From contig JALIGW010000001.1 in NCBI GenBank assembly GCA_023053685.1, positions 72,952,240 to 73,016,239 on the forward strand: a DNA stretch of 64,000 nucleotides. Reading direction: 5' to 3'. Below are positions 21,848 through 33,589 of the stretch, piece after piece. The translations under genes and the position numbers were made by a program. Under the pieces are notes generated by a model that did no database searches, was not told the DNA's origin, and saw nothing but the letters and a program-made list of their open reading frames with translations. Every line of letters starts with the position of its first letter. Position 1 is the first letter of the stretch. The stretch is from Diadophis punctatus similis. Taxonomy: Eukaryota > Chordata > Lepidosauria > Squamata > Dipsadidae.

Positions 21848-22105
21848 CTACCTGACTCCGTTGTTACTTCATCAAACCCCCATAGCTTCAACCTTAAACT
21901 GTCTACTGTGGACCTCACCCCATTCCTAATAGGTCTGTAAGGGGCATGCATAAGCGCACCTGCGTGCCTACCATCCCGGTTCTACTGTCCCTATTTATTC
22001 ATACCCTGTATTTACTGTATTCATATTCATGTTTATACTTATACCTGTTATCTCATTATCTTGACAAACTAAATAAATAAATAAAAATAAATAAATAAAA
22101 ATAGT
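21848..22105 (+). mobile_element. CR1/L3-like LINE 3' end
   Basis: Contains AACTGTCTACTGTGGACCTC, CCCCATTCCTAATAGGTCTG, TGCATAAGCGCACC, TTGACAAACTAAATAAATAA. The same tail closes the LINEs at 38700-40860, 37870-38005 and 63525-64000 (minus). It is 5'-truncated. Confidence 0.85.
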
Positions 22106-22489
22106 CCAACACTTTTAACTATTGTACCATATCAGTTTCCACCTCCAGAAATTAGTAGTTGCTAAATAATCAAATCCCCAGCACAAGAGTAAGGTGCGAA
22201 TCTAGTCTGCCTTGACCATGATAATGGGATATATTCCATGCTCTCAGGCAGTTTTACAGTTTAGACCACAAACATAAATGTCACTAGTAACATTTCTTAA
22301 AATACTTTATAGTTCATTTACAAAAAAAAAAATTATTAAAGGCTAAAGCAATCCTAAAACAAAGAATAAGAGACATAAAATGTCAAAAAGATACGAGGCA
22401 TCTTTCATAACTACTGGGCCAAAGAAAATGTATATGTCAACTCAAAAGCTGATCTCAAAAAATCATTTTAAAAGCTCATATTTCCCACT

Positions 22490-23577
22490 TATTTATTTAT
22501 TTATTTATTTATTTTGGTTTTCTTATAATCCCGAGGGACTCAGGGCGGTGTACAGCAAAAAAAATACAAGAGCAACCAACAATAAACATTACTAAAATCA
22601 AATATAAAAATTAAAAATTCAGTATTAAAAACATCCAACAACCAGACATACCCGGGGTAGAGCTCAGATGGATTAGGCTCTGCCCCCTGCCTGCAGGAAA
22701 AGCCATGTCTTAACGGCTTTTCGGAAGGCCAGCAGGGTGGGGATAGTTCGGGTCTCTGGGGGAAGTTGGTTCCAGAGCGCGGGGCCCGCCACAGAGAAGG
22801 CCCTCCCCCTAGGGCCTGCCAGCCGGCATTGCTTGGCTGACGGGACCTGGAGGAGGCCAACTCTGTGGGCCCTAACCGGTCGAAGGGAAGTATGAGGCAG
22901 AATGCGGTCCCGGAGATAGCTTGGTCCTAAGCCATGAAGGGCTTTAAAGATGATGATCAACACCTTGAATTGGACCCGGAGACTAATGGGCAGCCAATGC
23001 AGCTGGCGGAGTATAGGTGTCACGTGGGTGTACCTTGGCACACCCACCACAGCACGCGCAGCCGCATTTTGCACCAACTGGAGTCTCCGGATACTCTTCA
23101 AGGGTAGCCCCATGTAGAGCGTGTTGCAGTAGTCCAAGCGGGAGGTGACAAGGGCATGAGTGACCGTGAGTAGAGCTTCCTTCTCCAAGTATGGCTGCAA
23201 CTGGTGCACCAGGCGAACCTGTGCAAAGGCCCCCCTAGCCACAGCAGTAAGATGATGATCCAATTTTAGCTGTGGGTCTAGGAGGACCCCCAAGTTGCAG
23301 ACCTGTTCCGAGGGAGTCAGTTTCGCTCCCTCGAGAACCAAGGAGGGACAGTTGTCAAAGTCCTTAGGAGGCAATATCCAAAGCCACTCAGTCTTATCGG
23401 GGTTGAGTCTGAGTCTGTTCCTCCCCATCCAGATCCTAACGTCGTCCAGGCACCAGCACATTACATCAACTGCCACACTGAATTGAGACGGGGTGGTGAT
23501 GTACAGCTGGGTGTCATCAGCGTACTGGTGAAAACACACCCCATGTCTGCAGATGATCTCCCCCAGCGGTTTCATGT
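22490..23577 (-). mobile_element. L2-like LINE, 5'-truncated, with open RT fragment
   Basis: A 300-codon frame (23575-22673) begins within the reverse transcriptase palm: YADDTQLY near residues 18-25. It continues through RLDYCNTLYMGLPLKSIRRL, VQNAAARAVVG, LRQLHWLPISLRVQFKVL and FKALHGLGPSYLRDR, the thumb and C-terminal pattern of L2/CR1 LINEs. The 3' end has the GGGACTCAGGGCGG motif and an (ATTT)n tail. The N-terminal endonuclease and most of the RT are missing, so it cannot move itself. The open frame suggests modest age. Confidence 0.85.
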
Positions 23578-23630
23578 AAATGTTAAAATGTTAAACTTAA
23601 ATGCTTTTCCTGCAATTTACCATTTTTAAT

Positions 23631-23868
23631 GAGCCGAGGTGGCGCAGCGGTTAGAGGCAGTACTGCAGGCCACTTTAGCTGACTGTGATCTGCAGGTCAG
23701 CGGTTCAGATCTCACCAGCTCAAGGTTGATTCAGCCTTCCATCCTTCCAAGGTAGGTAAAATGAGGACCCAGATTGCTGGGGGCAATATAAATATACATT
23801 GCTTGCTGGTGTAAACCCCTTAGAGAGTGCTTGCACTGTGAAGCGGTATATAAATCTCACAAATAAAT
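23631..23868 (+). mobile_element. Sauria-type SINE
   Basis: Head GAGCCGAGGTGGCGCAGCGG, B-box-like GGTTCAGATCTCACC, AATGAGGACCCAGATTGCTG, and tail GTGAAGCGGTATATAAATC with AAATAA. It lies 50 bp beyond the truncated 5' end of the L2-like LINE. Confidence 0.88.
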
Positions 23869-23879
23869 AATACACTTCT

Positions 23880-24747
23880 TTAAAATTGGTCATTTAGTCT
23901 TACAAATTAACAGTCTTGTTTCCTTCCTTTATTTTTGAAAAAATTGACAAATTCTGGGTGATCTTCTCTTAATTTCCAATGGCTCTAGCCAGTACGGTTG
24001 AAAGAGAAGGTTTATAGCATATTTTACAGTTCAAAACCATCCCAGAGGCCACTTGCTTTTAAATTCCTCTGAAATGTAGGCCATGTTTTTTTTCCTGACT
24101 CTTCTGGAGATTGAAAATGCCATTTTTTACAGGCAGTTCTCCCATTCCTTGAATATAACTTGCCACTCAGATGCTCATCCTTGCAAAACAAATTATTGAG
24201 AAAGAACAAGATACCTGTATGCAGACAATGGAAAGTCTAATTTTACAATGGTGAAATTCCAGTTTACCTAAGGTAAACATAGGCCATAGCTAAAAGCCTT
24301 CCATTATCATTCTTTCCTTGGCAGCTTGGACATCTGTAATCATTCAAAATGGTAGCTGCCGAGTCAAAGCAGTAAAACAGATGGAAACACTGTGCACTTC
24401 TGGTATGTTACTCATACTAATTTGTACCCACTGTATTTTTTTCTGTGCGTTTTCAGTAGTTAAAGAACAAAGCAGATATGGATGCTGGCCAATCTATTTT
24501 CAGTAGCAAGTATGACAGCATATAATAATTTGGCATTGTCTATAAACAAAATGTGAAAGTCCAGATTGGTTATCTGTCACTGAACTTTCTTTACATTTCC
24601 TAACATTTATTTTATTTCATTAAACTTCAAAGGCCAACATTCCAAAATAGTAAAATACACAGGACCCCACACATTCTAACTTGAAGCCTAGGGAAACAGC
24701 CAAGTTTTCAGGGCTGTTTGAAACATGGTCAGGACCTGGGCCAGATA
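23880..24747. other. Unannotated stretch
   Basis: No gene or repeat family is recognised. Confidence 0.45.
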
Positions 24748-24755
24748 GATCTTGG

Positions 24756-25095
24756 CAGGGGTGGGTTCGGACCGGTTCGGACCGGTTCGCCTGAACCGCT
24801 AGTGACCCACTGGTGACATCACAGTGACATCACGGACCAGGTTCAGTCGGTGCCGGTCCATGGGTGCCGCCATTTTTTTTTGAATTATTTTTGAATTATT
24901 TTTTCTTCTGAGCATGCACAGAAGCCAAGTTTCCGGCACTGTGAATGCGGTCACCATCTTGTTTCTGGCTTTTTTTCCAGATTTTTTGGCACTGTGCATG
25001 CGCACGCACACAAAGTGCGTGCGCGTCCATGAGGTGCACCCACGCGGTACCGGAGTAAGTGAACCGTTAGCGAGGTAAGTTAGAACCCACCCCTG
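24756..25095 (+). mobile_element. hAT-like MITE, family A
   Basis: Ends CAGGGGTGGGTTC and GAACCCACCCCTG. Flanks GATCTTGG (24748-24755) and GATTTTGG (25096-25103) match at 7 of 8. Core motifs as in the copy at 3557. Confidence 0.85.
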
Positions 25096-25240
25096 GATTT
25101 TGGGGAGAATAGTATTGCACAAGCCATGTGTTATGGCAGAGAAGGTTCACTTCCTAGATCCCATCAGAACTTCAGGGAGATCACCTGAACCATGCCAAGC
25201 TTAAACAGTACAACAACTGTGTTTCTATTCTGCACTGAAG

Positions 25241-25575
25241 CAGGAGTGGGTTCTAACTTACCTCGCTGCTGGTTCGCTTCCTCCCATGCTGCGTCGCCAT
25301 GCTGCGTGGCGGCCTGCACACGTTCATGTGCAGTGCTGAAAATTCCCAAAAAAAGCCAAAAACAAGATGGCGGCACATGTGCAGTGCCAGAAACTCAGCT
25401 TCTGTGCATCTGCAGAAGAAAAAAATTCAGAAAAAAATTCCAAAAAAATTCAAAAAAAAATTCAAAAAAAAAGATTGTGGCGTCCACGGACCGGCACGGA
25501 CCGGCTCCATGACATCACCAGCGGGTTGCTACCGGTTCAGGCAAACTGGTCCAAACTGGGAGGAACCCACCTCTG
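25241..25575 (-). mobile_element. hAT-like MITE, family A
   Basis: Ends CAGGAGTGGGTTC and GAACCCACCTCTG. Flanks CACTGAAG and CACTGAAA match at 7 of 8. It lies only 145 bp from the copy at 24756, in the opposite orientation, so the pair could form a large hairpin in RNA. Confidence 0.85.
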
Positions 25576-25583
25576 CACTGAAA

Positions 25584-26265
25584 CTAAGAAAAAACAAATA
25601 ACTTGGTAAGATTCACATTTCAAAACAGACTTTTCAAATGCAAATTAGAGCACAGTGCCTGCATAAAGTGTCTTAGAGACATCAATGTTTAAACAGAATT
25701 ATCAGTATGTTTCTATACTTAAGAATGAATTATGTAGGAATAGTAGCAACATCATGAACCTAAAGCCAAAATATTTTCTATTTTTTGATATTATGTGATA
25801 TTCATGCTTTTACAAAACTTACATTATATTTGTTTGAAAAGTTAGAATTCTTTCTCTTTGAACTTCTTATTGCCTTGATGCATGTTTTGATAAGAATGGA
25901 AGAGCGAATGCTACATAGAGAACAAGTGAAGAAATGATGGTTAAAAGAGATGGAAAAGCTGTTCTTCTGGCAAACACCATTGTTTGACAGTAAGGAGGGC
26001 TCTTTCGAATCAATACTGATGGTTGATGTCTACACAAGAGCAATCCCACGGAGCAATTCCAAAAGATTATCCAGTGCAAGCAAAACATATTAGAATCAAT
26101 CATAGCCAGGAGAAAAGGGTCTCTGGAAAGCAACCTAGACATTTGAGGAAATATACAATTTTGGGGAAAAAAATTGGTAGCAAATAGGAAAGAATCCTGG
26201 CATATACTGTACATGATATCTCACTGTTCTCAAACAATAGACTCTAATGCCCAGCATTTTCTAAC
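25584..26265. other. Unannotated stretch
   Basis: No gene is recognised. The 115-codon minus-strand frame at 25867-26214 has no domain I can name. Confidence 0.4.
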
Positions 26266-26267
26266 TA

Positions 26268-26620
26268 CCATATTTTTTGGAGTATAAGACACACCTTAGT
26301 TTTGGGGGAGGAAAATAGGGGAGGGGAAATCTACCTACCAGGTATTCATCTGGCTAGTGTCCTTAGTCTGTTCAGCTTCAGCACATTATTTTATCCTCCC
26401 CCTTTTTCAGAGGGAGTAGGAATGAAAACAAGCCTGCAAAGACTTAGGGCTGGAAAAAACCTTCCTCGGAGGGAATAGGAAGCCAGGAAGATTGTTAGCA
26501 CCTCGTTAGGGCTGGAAAAAAAAGCTTTGAAAAAGCTACATTCAAAGTATAAGATGCACCCAAATTTTCAGCCTCTTTTAGGGAGGAAAAAGGTATGTCT
26601 TATACTCCGAAAAATACGGG
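26268..26620 (-). mobile_element. TA-flanked MITE (mariner-like)
   Basis: TA lies on both sides. The ends are CCATATTTTTTGGAGTATAA and TATACTCCGAAAAATACGGG. An internal block (CATCTGGCTAGTGTCC..GCTTCAGCACATTAT) is the inverse of one at 46610-46665 in the element at 46001-46794, showing one family in two orientations. Confidence 0.75.
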
Positions 26621-26622
26621 TA

Positions 26623-27671
26623 ACACTTCTCCTGATCTGCACTTGGGGTAAAGGGAGGTTATGAAAATCATAGCGAGATCTGGAGTAGACATTCTGTATC
26701 CATGGGACAACATTGTCTGGATCAGATCTCATTCTACTTATCAACTAGTCCTTATTTTCACTTGAATCAAGGGGCAGAATTATATCATTCTTTTGTTTTC
26801 CAGAAAGCTGGATAAACTTCAGATGCTGTTCATATAAATGCAAACATGGCCAGCTTTGCTGTGCTTTGTAGGAATAGTGGAATTCATGCTTCTTCGCATC
26901 TGGGGGCTCCCCAGGATTAAAATGAGAACACTTCTATTTTGTGTGACTCAGGTTTGTTCAATGGAACAATTCCCCATCTAATAAAAACAGAACATTTTAT
27001 TACCCTCGGGTCTTACAGAGCAGTTCTTAATCTCTCTAGGAATCCATCATTTCACCTCCTCCACATTTCCTGTTCCTCCTTCAGAGTTCCCTTGTCTACT
27101 ACTCCTGGTTTTATTACTTGGCACCACCTATATTGCAATAGCTATTGTTCAAAACTTTTGCCACTGATCCAAAATCATGAGGGGCATGCCATGTCTACTG
27201 AATAAACTAACTCCACATGGGTATGAAAGATTCCCTTGGCAGGAAATGATTAACATGCTGGCTCCATGATTGCCAAGAAATCTGAATGGATACAATTTAA
27301 AAGCTTCCTTATGAGACGCAGCAGTAGATCTGTCATGAAAACTAGGTGTATCATGTTGGAATGGGGACTTGGTAGTTTTGGCACACATTAAAATGTTTTT
27401 CCCTTGGAAATGCTATAATTTCTAACCTTATTCACAAATTCACAGCCATGTTTTTCTTTTAATCCCACCAAAAATGCCTGGAAGTAATTTGCCATGCCAG
27501 AAGAATAGCATCATTCATATATTTATTTCAACACATTAAACAGGGAAACAATTGAAGGGCAAATATTTCCATCCGAGCCACTATCAGGGCAAAGAGCATA
27601 AGATCTTTGTGAAAGATTTAACTGAGAACTGGATGTCATGGACTGGGCAAATAAGCACAGCAGAGCAGACT
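26623..27671. other. Unannotated stretch
   Basis: No gene or repeat family is recognised. Confidence 0.45.
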
Positions 27672-27679
27672 TACTAGAG

Positions 27680-28035
27680 CAGGGGTGTCAAACTCAATGC
27701 CCCTGGGCTGGATCCGGCCTACAGGTTGTTAGATCTGGCCCACAGGGCCACCCTGGAAACAGCAAAGGACCGGCCCATGGTGCCTCTGCCAGCTAAAATG
27801 GAGCTCAGGAGGGCCGCATGCTCCATTTTTGCTGGCAGAGGATTGCAGGAGGCCCTCGTAGCCGAAAACGGAGCTCGGGAGCCTGTTTTCTCTGACAGAA
27901 CGCTTGGGCCACCACAGGCACCCCCAACACAAGTGACGTTGAGCTGGCCATGCCCACCCTGGCCATACCCACCCCGCCCCCCGAGGTCACACAATCCTGA
28001 TGCGGCCCTCAATGAAATCGGGTTTGACACCCCTT
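27680..28035. mobile_element. hAT-like MITE, CAGGGGTGTCAAAC type
   Basis: Ends CAGGGGTGTCAAACTC and GGTTTGACACCCCT. A perfect 8-bp duplication TACTAGAG lies at 27672-27679 and 28036-28043. This end sequence is typical of hAT/Charlie-type elements. Frames on both strands inside it are shadows of the inverted repeat structure. Confidence 0.9.
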
Positions 28036-28043
28036 TACTAGAG

Positions 28044-28609
28044 GAATGATGAAGCAGTTTTTATTTTCAAAAACATGATTTCAGTTCCATTTCCACCAAT
28101 AGCCCACCACTTTTCCTCAATTGCTCAGTGTTCCTTAAATATTTTTTCTCTCAGGACCCCACTTTTAATAATTATCAAGGCTCTCAAATGAGCTTTTTTT
28201 TTTGCATGTTTATATTTATTGAGACTTACTGTATTTAAAGGGGGGGGGAAGCTACATTCATTGCCACTGCCACTTCTCATATTTGTTTGATGGGATTTGA
28301 TATTGTATTATTTTTCAACAGAGGCTGGTAAGTAATTTAAATTTTATGGACTCCTGAGAGGTTTTGGAGAACTCCTAGGGGTCCTAGGACAACACTTCAA
28401 GAAACACAGTTTCTTTTAAAGTTTGTCACAATTGTATTTATGATTATTTTTGTCAACTTATAAATAAGAGAATTGTAAAATAACGTACACTGAATTATTT
28501 TCAGTGCTAAGAAGATGTTTAAAATTGGGTTTTAACACACAGAAAAATGAGAAATAGAAAATAGGATTGTTTTTAAAGCTCGTGTAGCACAGGGGAAATA
28601 CCAGAAATA
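28044..28609. other. Unannotated stretch
   Basis: No gene is recognised; homopolymer T and G runs occur near 28195 and 28243. Confidence 0.45.
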
Positions 28610-29980
28610 CAATAAGGGTTAACAATGGATCCAGGAAATTATAGGCTAATCAGCTTGGCATCGATACCTGAGAAAATCCTGAAAAAGATAATCCAGCGGA
28701 GGTTTTGTGAGCACCTAGAAACAAGCCAGGTGATTACCAGAAGCCAGCAAGGGTTTGTTAAAATGGATCATGCTGAAGAAACCGTATTGCCTTTTTCGAT
28801 AAAGTAAATAAATTAGTGAATCAGCAAAATGCTGTGGACATAGTATACTTGGACTTCAGTGAGACATTTAATAAAGAAGACTACAATCTACTTCTTGGTA
28901 AAGTAGACAATACTACCACCAGATGGATTTGAAATTGGCTGACTAATTGCACTCAGTGGATAGTCCTCAATGGACTACATCTACATGGAGGGAGGCATGT
29001 AGTGGGGTACTTCAAAGTTCTGTCTTGTGCCCAGTGCTCTTCAACATCTTCATAAATGATCTGGATAAGGGGGTAGATGCCATGGTGGGATTCAAATAAT
29101 TTAACAACCGGTTTTCAAGGGTTAGCTGTCATGCGAAGCGTGGCCCATCCCCATTCTCCAGCTCCAGCGCACATGTGAGACAAGCCTCCTGAGATGGCCA
29201 ACCTGACCCTGGGTGAACCGGTTGTTAAATTAAACCCCCCCCCAATCAAAGTGGATCCTGGGCACTGCGCTGCACTGCACTGCAATGGAGAAATGGGCAA
29301 TGGAGCGGCCATCCCTCTTGCAGGCCGCTCCATTGCCCATTTCTCCATTTCAGTGCAGCACCCAGGATCCACTTTGATAGTGGGGTGGGTGGGTAATTTA
29401 ACAACTGGTTCACTCGAACTGGTGCGAACCAGCTGAATCCCACCACCGTAGATGGTGAACTCATCAAATTTGCAGATGTCACCAAGAGTAACCAATAATT
29501 TAGAAAATAGGCTCAAGATCCAGAAGGATTTTGACAGACTTGAGCATTGGGCCCTATCCAACAAGATGCAGTTCAATGGTGAGAAAAGCAAGGTCCTGCA
29601 CTTAGGTAGGAAAGACAAATGCATATGTATAGGATAAGTGGTACCTGGCTCAACAGTAGTAATTGTGAGAGGGATCTAGATGTCCTAGTAGAACACCACT
29701 TAAGTATGAGGCAGCAGTGTACTGAAGTTCCCAAAAACCTATGCAGTCCTAGGCTGCATCAATGGAGGGATAGCATCAAGACAATGAGAAGTGAAAGTAC
29801 AGCTTTACAACACGCTGGTGAGACCATACTTAGAATACTGCATCTAGTTTTGACAAAATTCTGCATGACATTCTTAGGAAAATATATGATTTGTAGAATA
29901 AGAAGAGATGCCCTCTTTTGGATGGAAAGCAGTTTAAATAATATGAAGAAATAAGTAGAATGATTTGTTAATTCTTCCAT
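28610..29980 (+). pseudogene. Degenerate CR1 LINE reverse transcriptase, split by a MITE
   Basis: Readable pieces in order: DPGNYRLISLASIPEKILKK, LETSQVITRSQQGF, VDIVYLDFS (RT motif A region), then DFDRLEHWALSNKMQFNGEK and KVLHLGR. The frame changes several times and the YxDD region is destroyed; the MITE at 29081-29447 interrupts it. The piece stops without a visible CR1 3' tail. Confidence 0.8.
29081..29447. mobile_element. hAT-like MITE with long internal hairpin
   Basis: Ends TGGTGGGATTC and GAATCCCACCA. Flanks GTAGATGC (29073-29080) and GTAGATGG (29448-29455) match at 7 of 8. Two arms at 29248-29310 and 29323-29376 pair closely around a 12-bp loop. The related ends CAG..TGGGATTC are seen at 61246. 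Confidence 0.8.
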
Positions 29981-30246
29981 TCAATATATTCTTTGGGACT
30001 GGCTTCTATTTAAATTTGTACTGATATTAATTTGTATTAGAGATAAGCATAACACACTGAAAAATCAAAAATGAGAAAGAATATGGGGAAACAGGAACTG
30101 AAATGGTAAAAACAAGTGTAAAGTGAAACACACCAAAACAATGCTTTGTGACACTTTTATTTTATTCTTTTTTAAATTTGTGTGATTTGCTACATAGCTA
30201 TTGAAAACACAAAGAACAACTCTTCATGTCGGATGTCCAAGAGAAT

Positions 30247-30594
30247 CAGAGGTGGGTTCCTCCCGGTTCGGACCATTTCCCCCGAACTGGTAGCAAGCCA
30301 CTGGTGATGTCACAATGATGTCATGGAACCAGTTCGGCCAGTGCCGGTCCATGGAGGCTGCCATCTTTTTTTAAAAAATGGATTTTTTAAAAAAAAAATC
30401 CGGTTTTTTTTCTTCTGAGCATGCACAGAAGTCGAATTTCCAGCACTGTGCATGCGTCGCCATCTTGTTTTTGGCTTTTTAAAAAAAATTAATTTTTTCG
30501 GTATTGCGCATGCATGCACACACGCCCATAAGGCGTGTCTACGTGGCGTGGGAGGAAGCGAATTGGCAGCAAGGTAAGATAGAACCCACCCCTG
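30247..30594 (+). mobile_element. hAT-like MITE, family A
   Basis: Perfect duplication AAGAGAAT at 30239-30246 and 30595-30602. Ends CAGAGGTGGGTTC and GAACCCACCCCTG. Core motifs as in the copy at 3557, same orientation. Confidence 0.88.
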
Positions 30595-30602
30595 AAGAGA
30601 AT

Positions 30603-31225
30603 CATAATATTCTTGCTTGTGAATGGGACTTTGTTTTTATATACATCATCAGTGGCAAGGATGTTATATGCACAAAACTGGAAAGAGGGAAATATACTCA
30701 CAGTGGAAGAATGGATTTTGAGACTATTGGAGCTAGCTGAGATGGTGAAGTTGACTGCTTTGCTTTGAGACAATAATTTCACTAAATTTCTTGCAACTTG
30801 GAAACCATTGTTAGAGTTCTTACAAGACAAAGAGAAATGTTCTGATCCTTGAGAAACAAATTGAAATTAGTGGCTGAATTTGCGATCTGAGATTCTTTAG
30901 CAGTCCAGAGTCAGAATTTCATATTATTTTTAAGAACTGCATTAAACATATTGTTTCATATGAGTCATCTAGAGTCAGTATGTCCACCTTCTGCTATTAG
31001 ATCTTGAGAAATTAGCTGTCTGTTTAAATTGAGCTGTTTCTGAAGAGTGAGTCACTTCTCAATCTAAATGCATCCTACTCTGTAAGTTTGAAAATTCACA
31101 TAGGAAGAAAAAAATAAACTCTCAGCTGCTTCTGAAGCTGCCAACTACCCCTGCTGTGCACCTTAGTATTAGTTATCTAGAACTCTAGGCTTCTCTCAAG
31201 CATCTACAATGTTTGGAATTTGTCA
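30603..31225. other. Unannotated stretch
   Basis: No gene or repeat family is recognised. Confidence 0.45.
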
Positions 31226-31233
31226 CTCTAGAA

Positions 31234-31384
31234 CAGGGGTAGGCAAACTACAGCTCTTTGAGGACCTGTGGACTTCAACTCCCAGAATTCCTGAGCCAGC
31301 CATGCATGCATGGCTGGCTCAGGAATTCTGGGAGTTGAAGTCCACATGTCCTCAAAGAGCTGTAGTTTGCCCACCCCACCCGTG
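31234..31384. mobile_element. Almost perfectly palindromic MITE
   Basis: Arms of about 62 bp (31246-31307 and 31308-31370) pair with few mismatches around a central TGCATGCATG. It starts CAGGGGTAGGCAAAC. Flanks CTCTAGAA and CTCTAGTC share 6 of 8. The inner sequence GGAATTCTGGGAGTTGAAGT is shared with the element at 1209. Confidence 0.8.
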
Positions 31385-31539
31385 CTCTAGTCTAGAACAT
31401 AAAAGCACATTCCAAAATCCCAGATGTTTTAGAATAGAAGTAATTCTTTATCAGACATTATACTGCTCTTTAATCCAATTCATTAAAAAAAACTTATTCC
31501 CAGTATAGTGTGGAGTGGATCTATTCAGAAATTTAAGTA

Positions 31540-32229
31540 CAGTGATCCCTCATTTTTCACGGGGGTTACGTTCCAAAAAGAACCCGTGATAGGCGAAATC
31601 CGTGAAGTAGTAACCTAATTCGCGCTACACCCGCTTGAGGGGGGTTTTCTGTGGCTTGCCTGACTGCCGCCATTCGATCAGCTGGCAGTCGGCATTCGGA
31701 GCGGCTTGGCGCGTGCACGCGCTGGCTTCATATCCCTCCCTATTCCCCGCCACTCAATCAGCTGGCAGTTGGCATTCGGGAAGGCATAGGCGCATGCACG
31801 CGCTGGCCTCATATCGCTCCCGATTCTCGGGCGGCTTGCGGGAAACAGAGGCTACAAGGCCAGCTGCTGAGTCGCGCAGCGCATGAAGCAGGACTCGCTA
31901 ACGCGCCTCCCCTCCCCGGCAATCCGGGAGATGACGGTCAGCATTTGCTGAGCAGCGGTTAACCTCGCTAGCAGCAGGCGCTCCGACTCATCACGGTTGG
32001 CGTTCCCATTGCCCCAGGCGCTTTGCACGGCTCCAGGCAGTCAGGTATCGGAGTTAAGCTCCATGATGGCTTGCGCTGGAGCAAGAGGGAAGTTTTCAGG
32101 TGTATTTCACTGCTCTTGGCAAGCTGTTTTACCAATCAGCCAATCAGAATGCAGAACACAATGCATGATGCAAATCCGTGAAGCAGCGAGACCGTGAAAG
32201 GTGAACCGCAATATAGCGAGGGATCACTG
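31540..32229. mobile_element. TA-flanked Tigger/mariner-like non-autonomous transposon
   Basis: Ends CAGTGATCCCTC and GAGGGATCACTG are perfect inverted copies, flanked by TA on both sides. Near each end, TTACGTTCC and CGTGAAGCAGCGAGACC resemble the pogo/Tigger end family. The interior is CpG-rich and contains two about 85-bp tandem copies (from about 31660 and 31745). No transposase frame. Confidence 0.8.
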
Positions 32230-32231
32230 TA

Positions 32232-33589
32232 TAGGCAAAAATATTGTTCTATCTTCTGTTGGGCTACTAATCACTGTGTTTCCCTCAAAATTATTTCTGT
32301 TCAGATGTTAAATATTACCCATCTGGACTACATTGTTTTGCACCAACATATAGCCATAGTGGTTGAGACATAGATGATATCTGGGTCTGTTCCAACAAAG
32401 TTTTTCTCTGTGTAAGAGGTGAGAGTAATGAGTGCATGTTCATTCTAAACGAATCTTAATACCCTTTCCAGGGTACAAATGGAAATTGACCAGCACTGTT
32501 AATTCAAGCACAGTCTATAATAAGCTAAAAGGCCATTCAATGGACATAAAGAAGGATCATTGGGAAGGCCAATGAGATACAAAAGTTTTCTAGGAAGCAT
32601 CAGCAGCAAATACAATACAAATCGACTTTTATTTCACTTCCTGACTTTTAAAAAAAAAATTAAGAAAGCAATGTGACGCTTGGTATATAGAAGATGTCCT
32701 GTTTCTTACTGTGTTACAATCACTAAATGATAATTTCAGATAATAAGATAGAATGAGATAAATATGATCTAAATGCAGTAAAGGCAAAAGATGTTTTATC
32801 ATCGATCTGGCAAACAGTAATAACAATCTCTTCTTACTGATGATAAGGACATTGTAGCATTGTTCCAGTAAACTATTACTGCAACCATAGGCTGGTTGTT
32901 TTATTTCTACTTCAGTTACTTGATCAATACATCACTTATTGTTCTACTTAGGGTAGACCAAAAATAGAGATAGCAGATCCATTATGAACATAGGTAATGG
33001 CATTATTATTGGTTCCAACCATGGGTCCACAAAGTTCAGTATTAATTTCTAAAGCAAAAATTTCTTCAGTTTGATCTGCAGCACTAGAATTTGGTCATGG
33101 ACTCTTCAGTGTGCAAAATATGTATTCTGACACAGACCATCTATGTATATATAGTTGGAATGCCAATTTTTGTATATGTGTAAAGTATAAACTTTAATAG
33201 TCGTTTTTTTTTTAAATAGATACATCTAATAACCCTGAAAAAATGACATCTCTAATTACTTAGTAAAGTAACTGAATTAATTGAGGAACACAGAGATTAT
33301 TTTAATCAAATGGTAACAGAAAATGAAACATCATTTAAATATGTAATTTAAAAAAATAATAAAACTCAGTGATAGACTGGAGCATGAATAATATAACATT
33401 TTAAAAGAATTAATACCAAACTGATATTATCTACATAATAGGACACCTGCAGGCACAACCATTCCTAGTTCTTTTGAATAAGCACAGCTTCTGATTTTCC
33501 CTACGCCAAATGAGAATTAACAACAAATATCATATAGGTACTGTTAAATGAGATGAATGAAGTCTTACTAATTTACTGGACTATAGGCT
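32232..33589. other. Unannotated AT-rich stretch
   Basis: No gene or repeat family is recognised. Frames are short. Confidence 0.45.

Noticed and set aside
23631..23720. tRNA-like head with A and B box
   Set aside because: It is the promoter region of a SINE; no cloverleaf acceptor stem expected of a real tRNA gene.
27719..28049. Several overlapping frames near 27.9 kb
   Set aside because: All lie inside an inverted-repeat MITE with a perfect target duplication.
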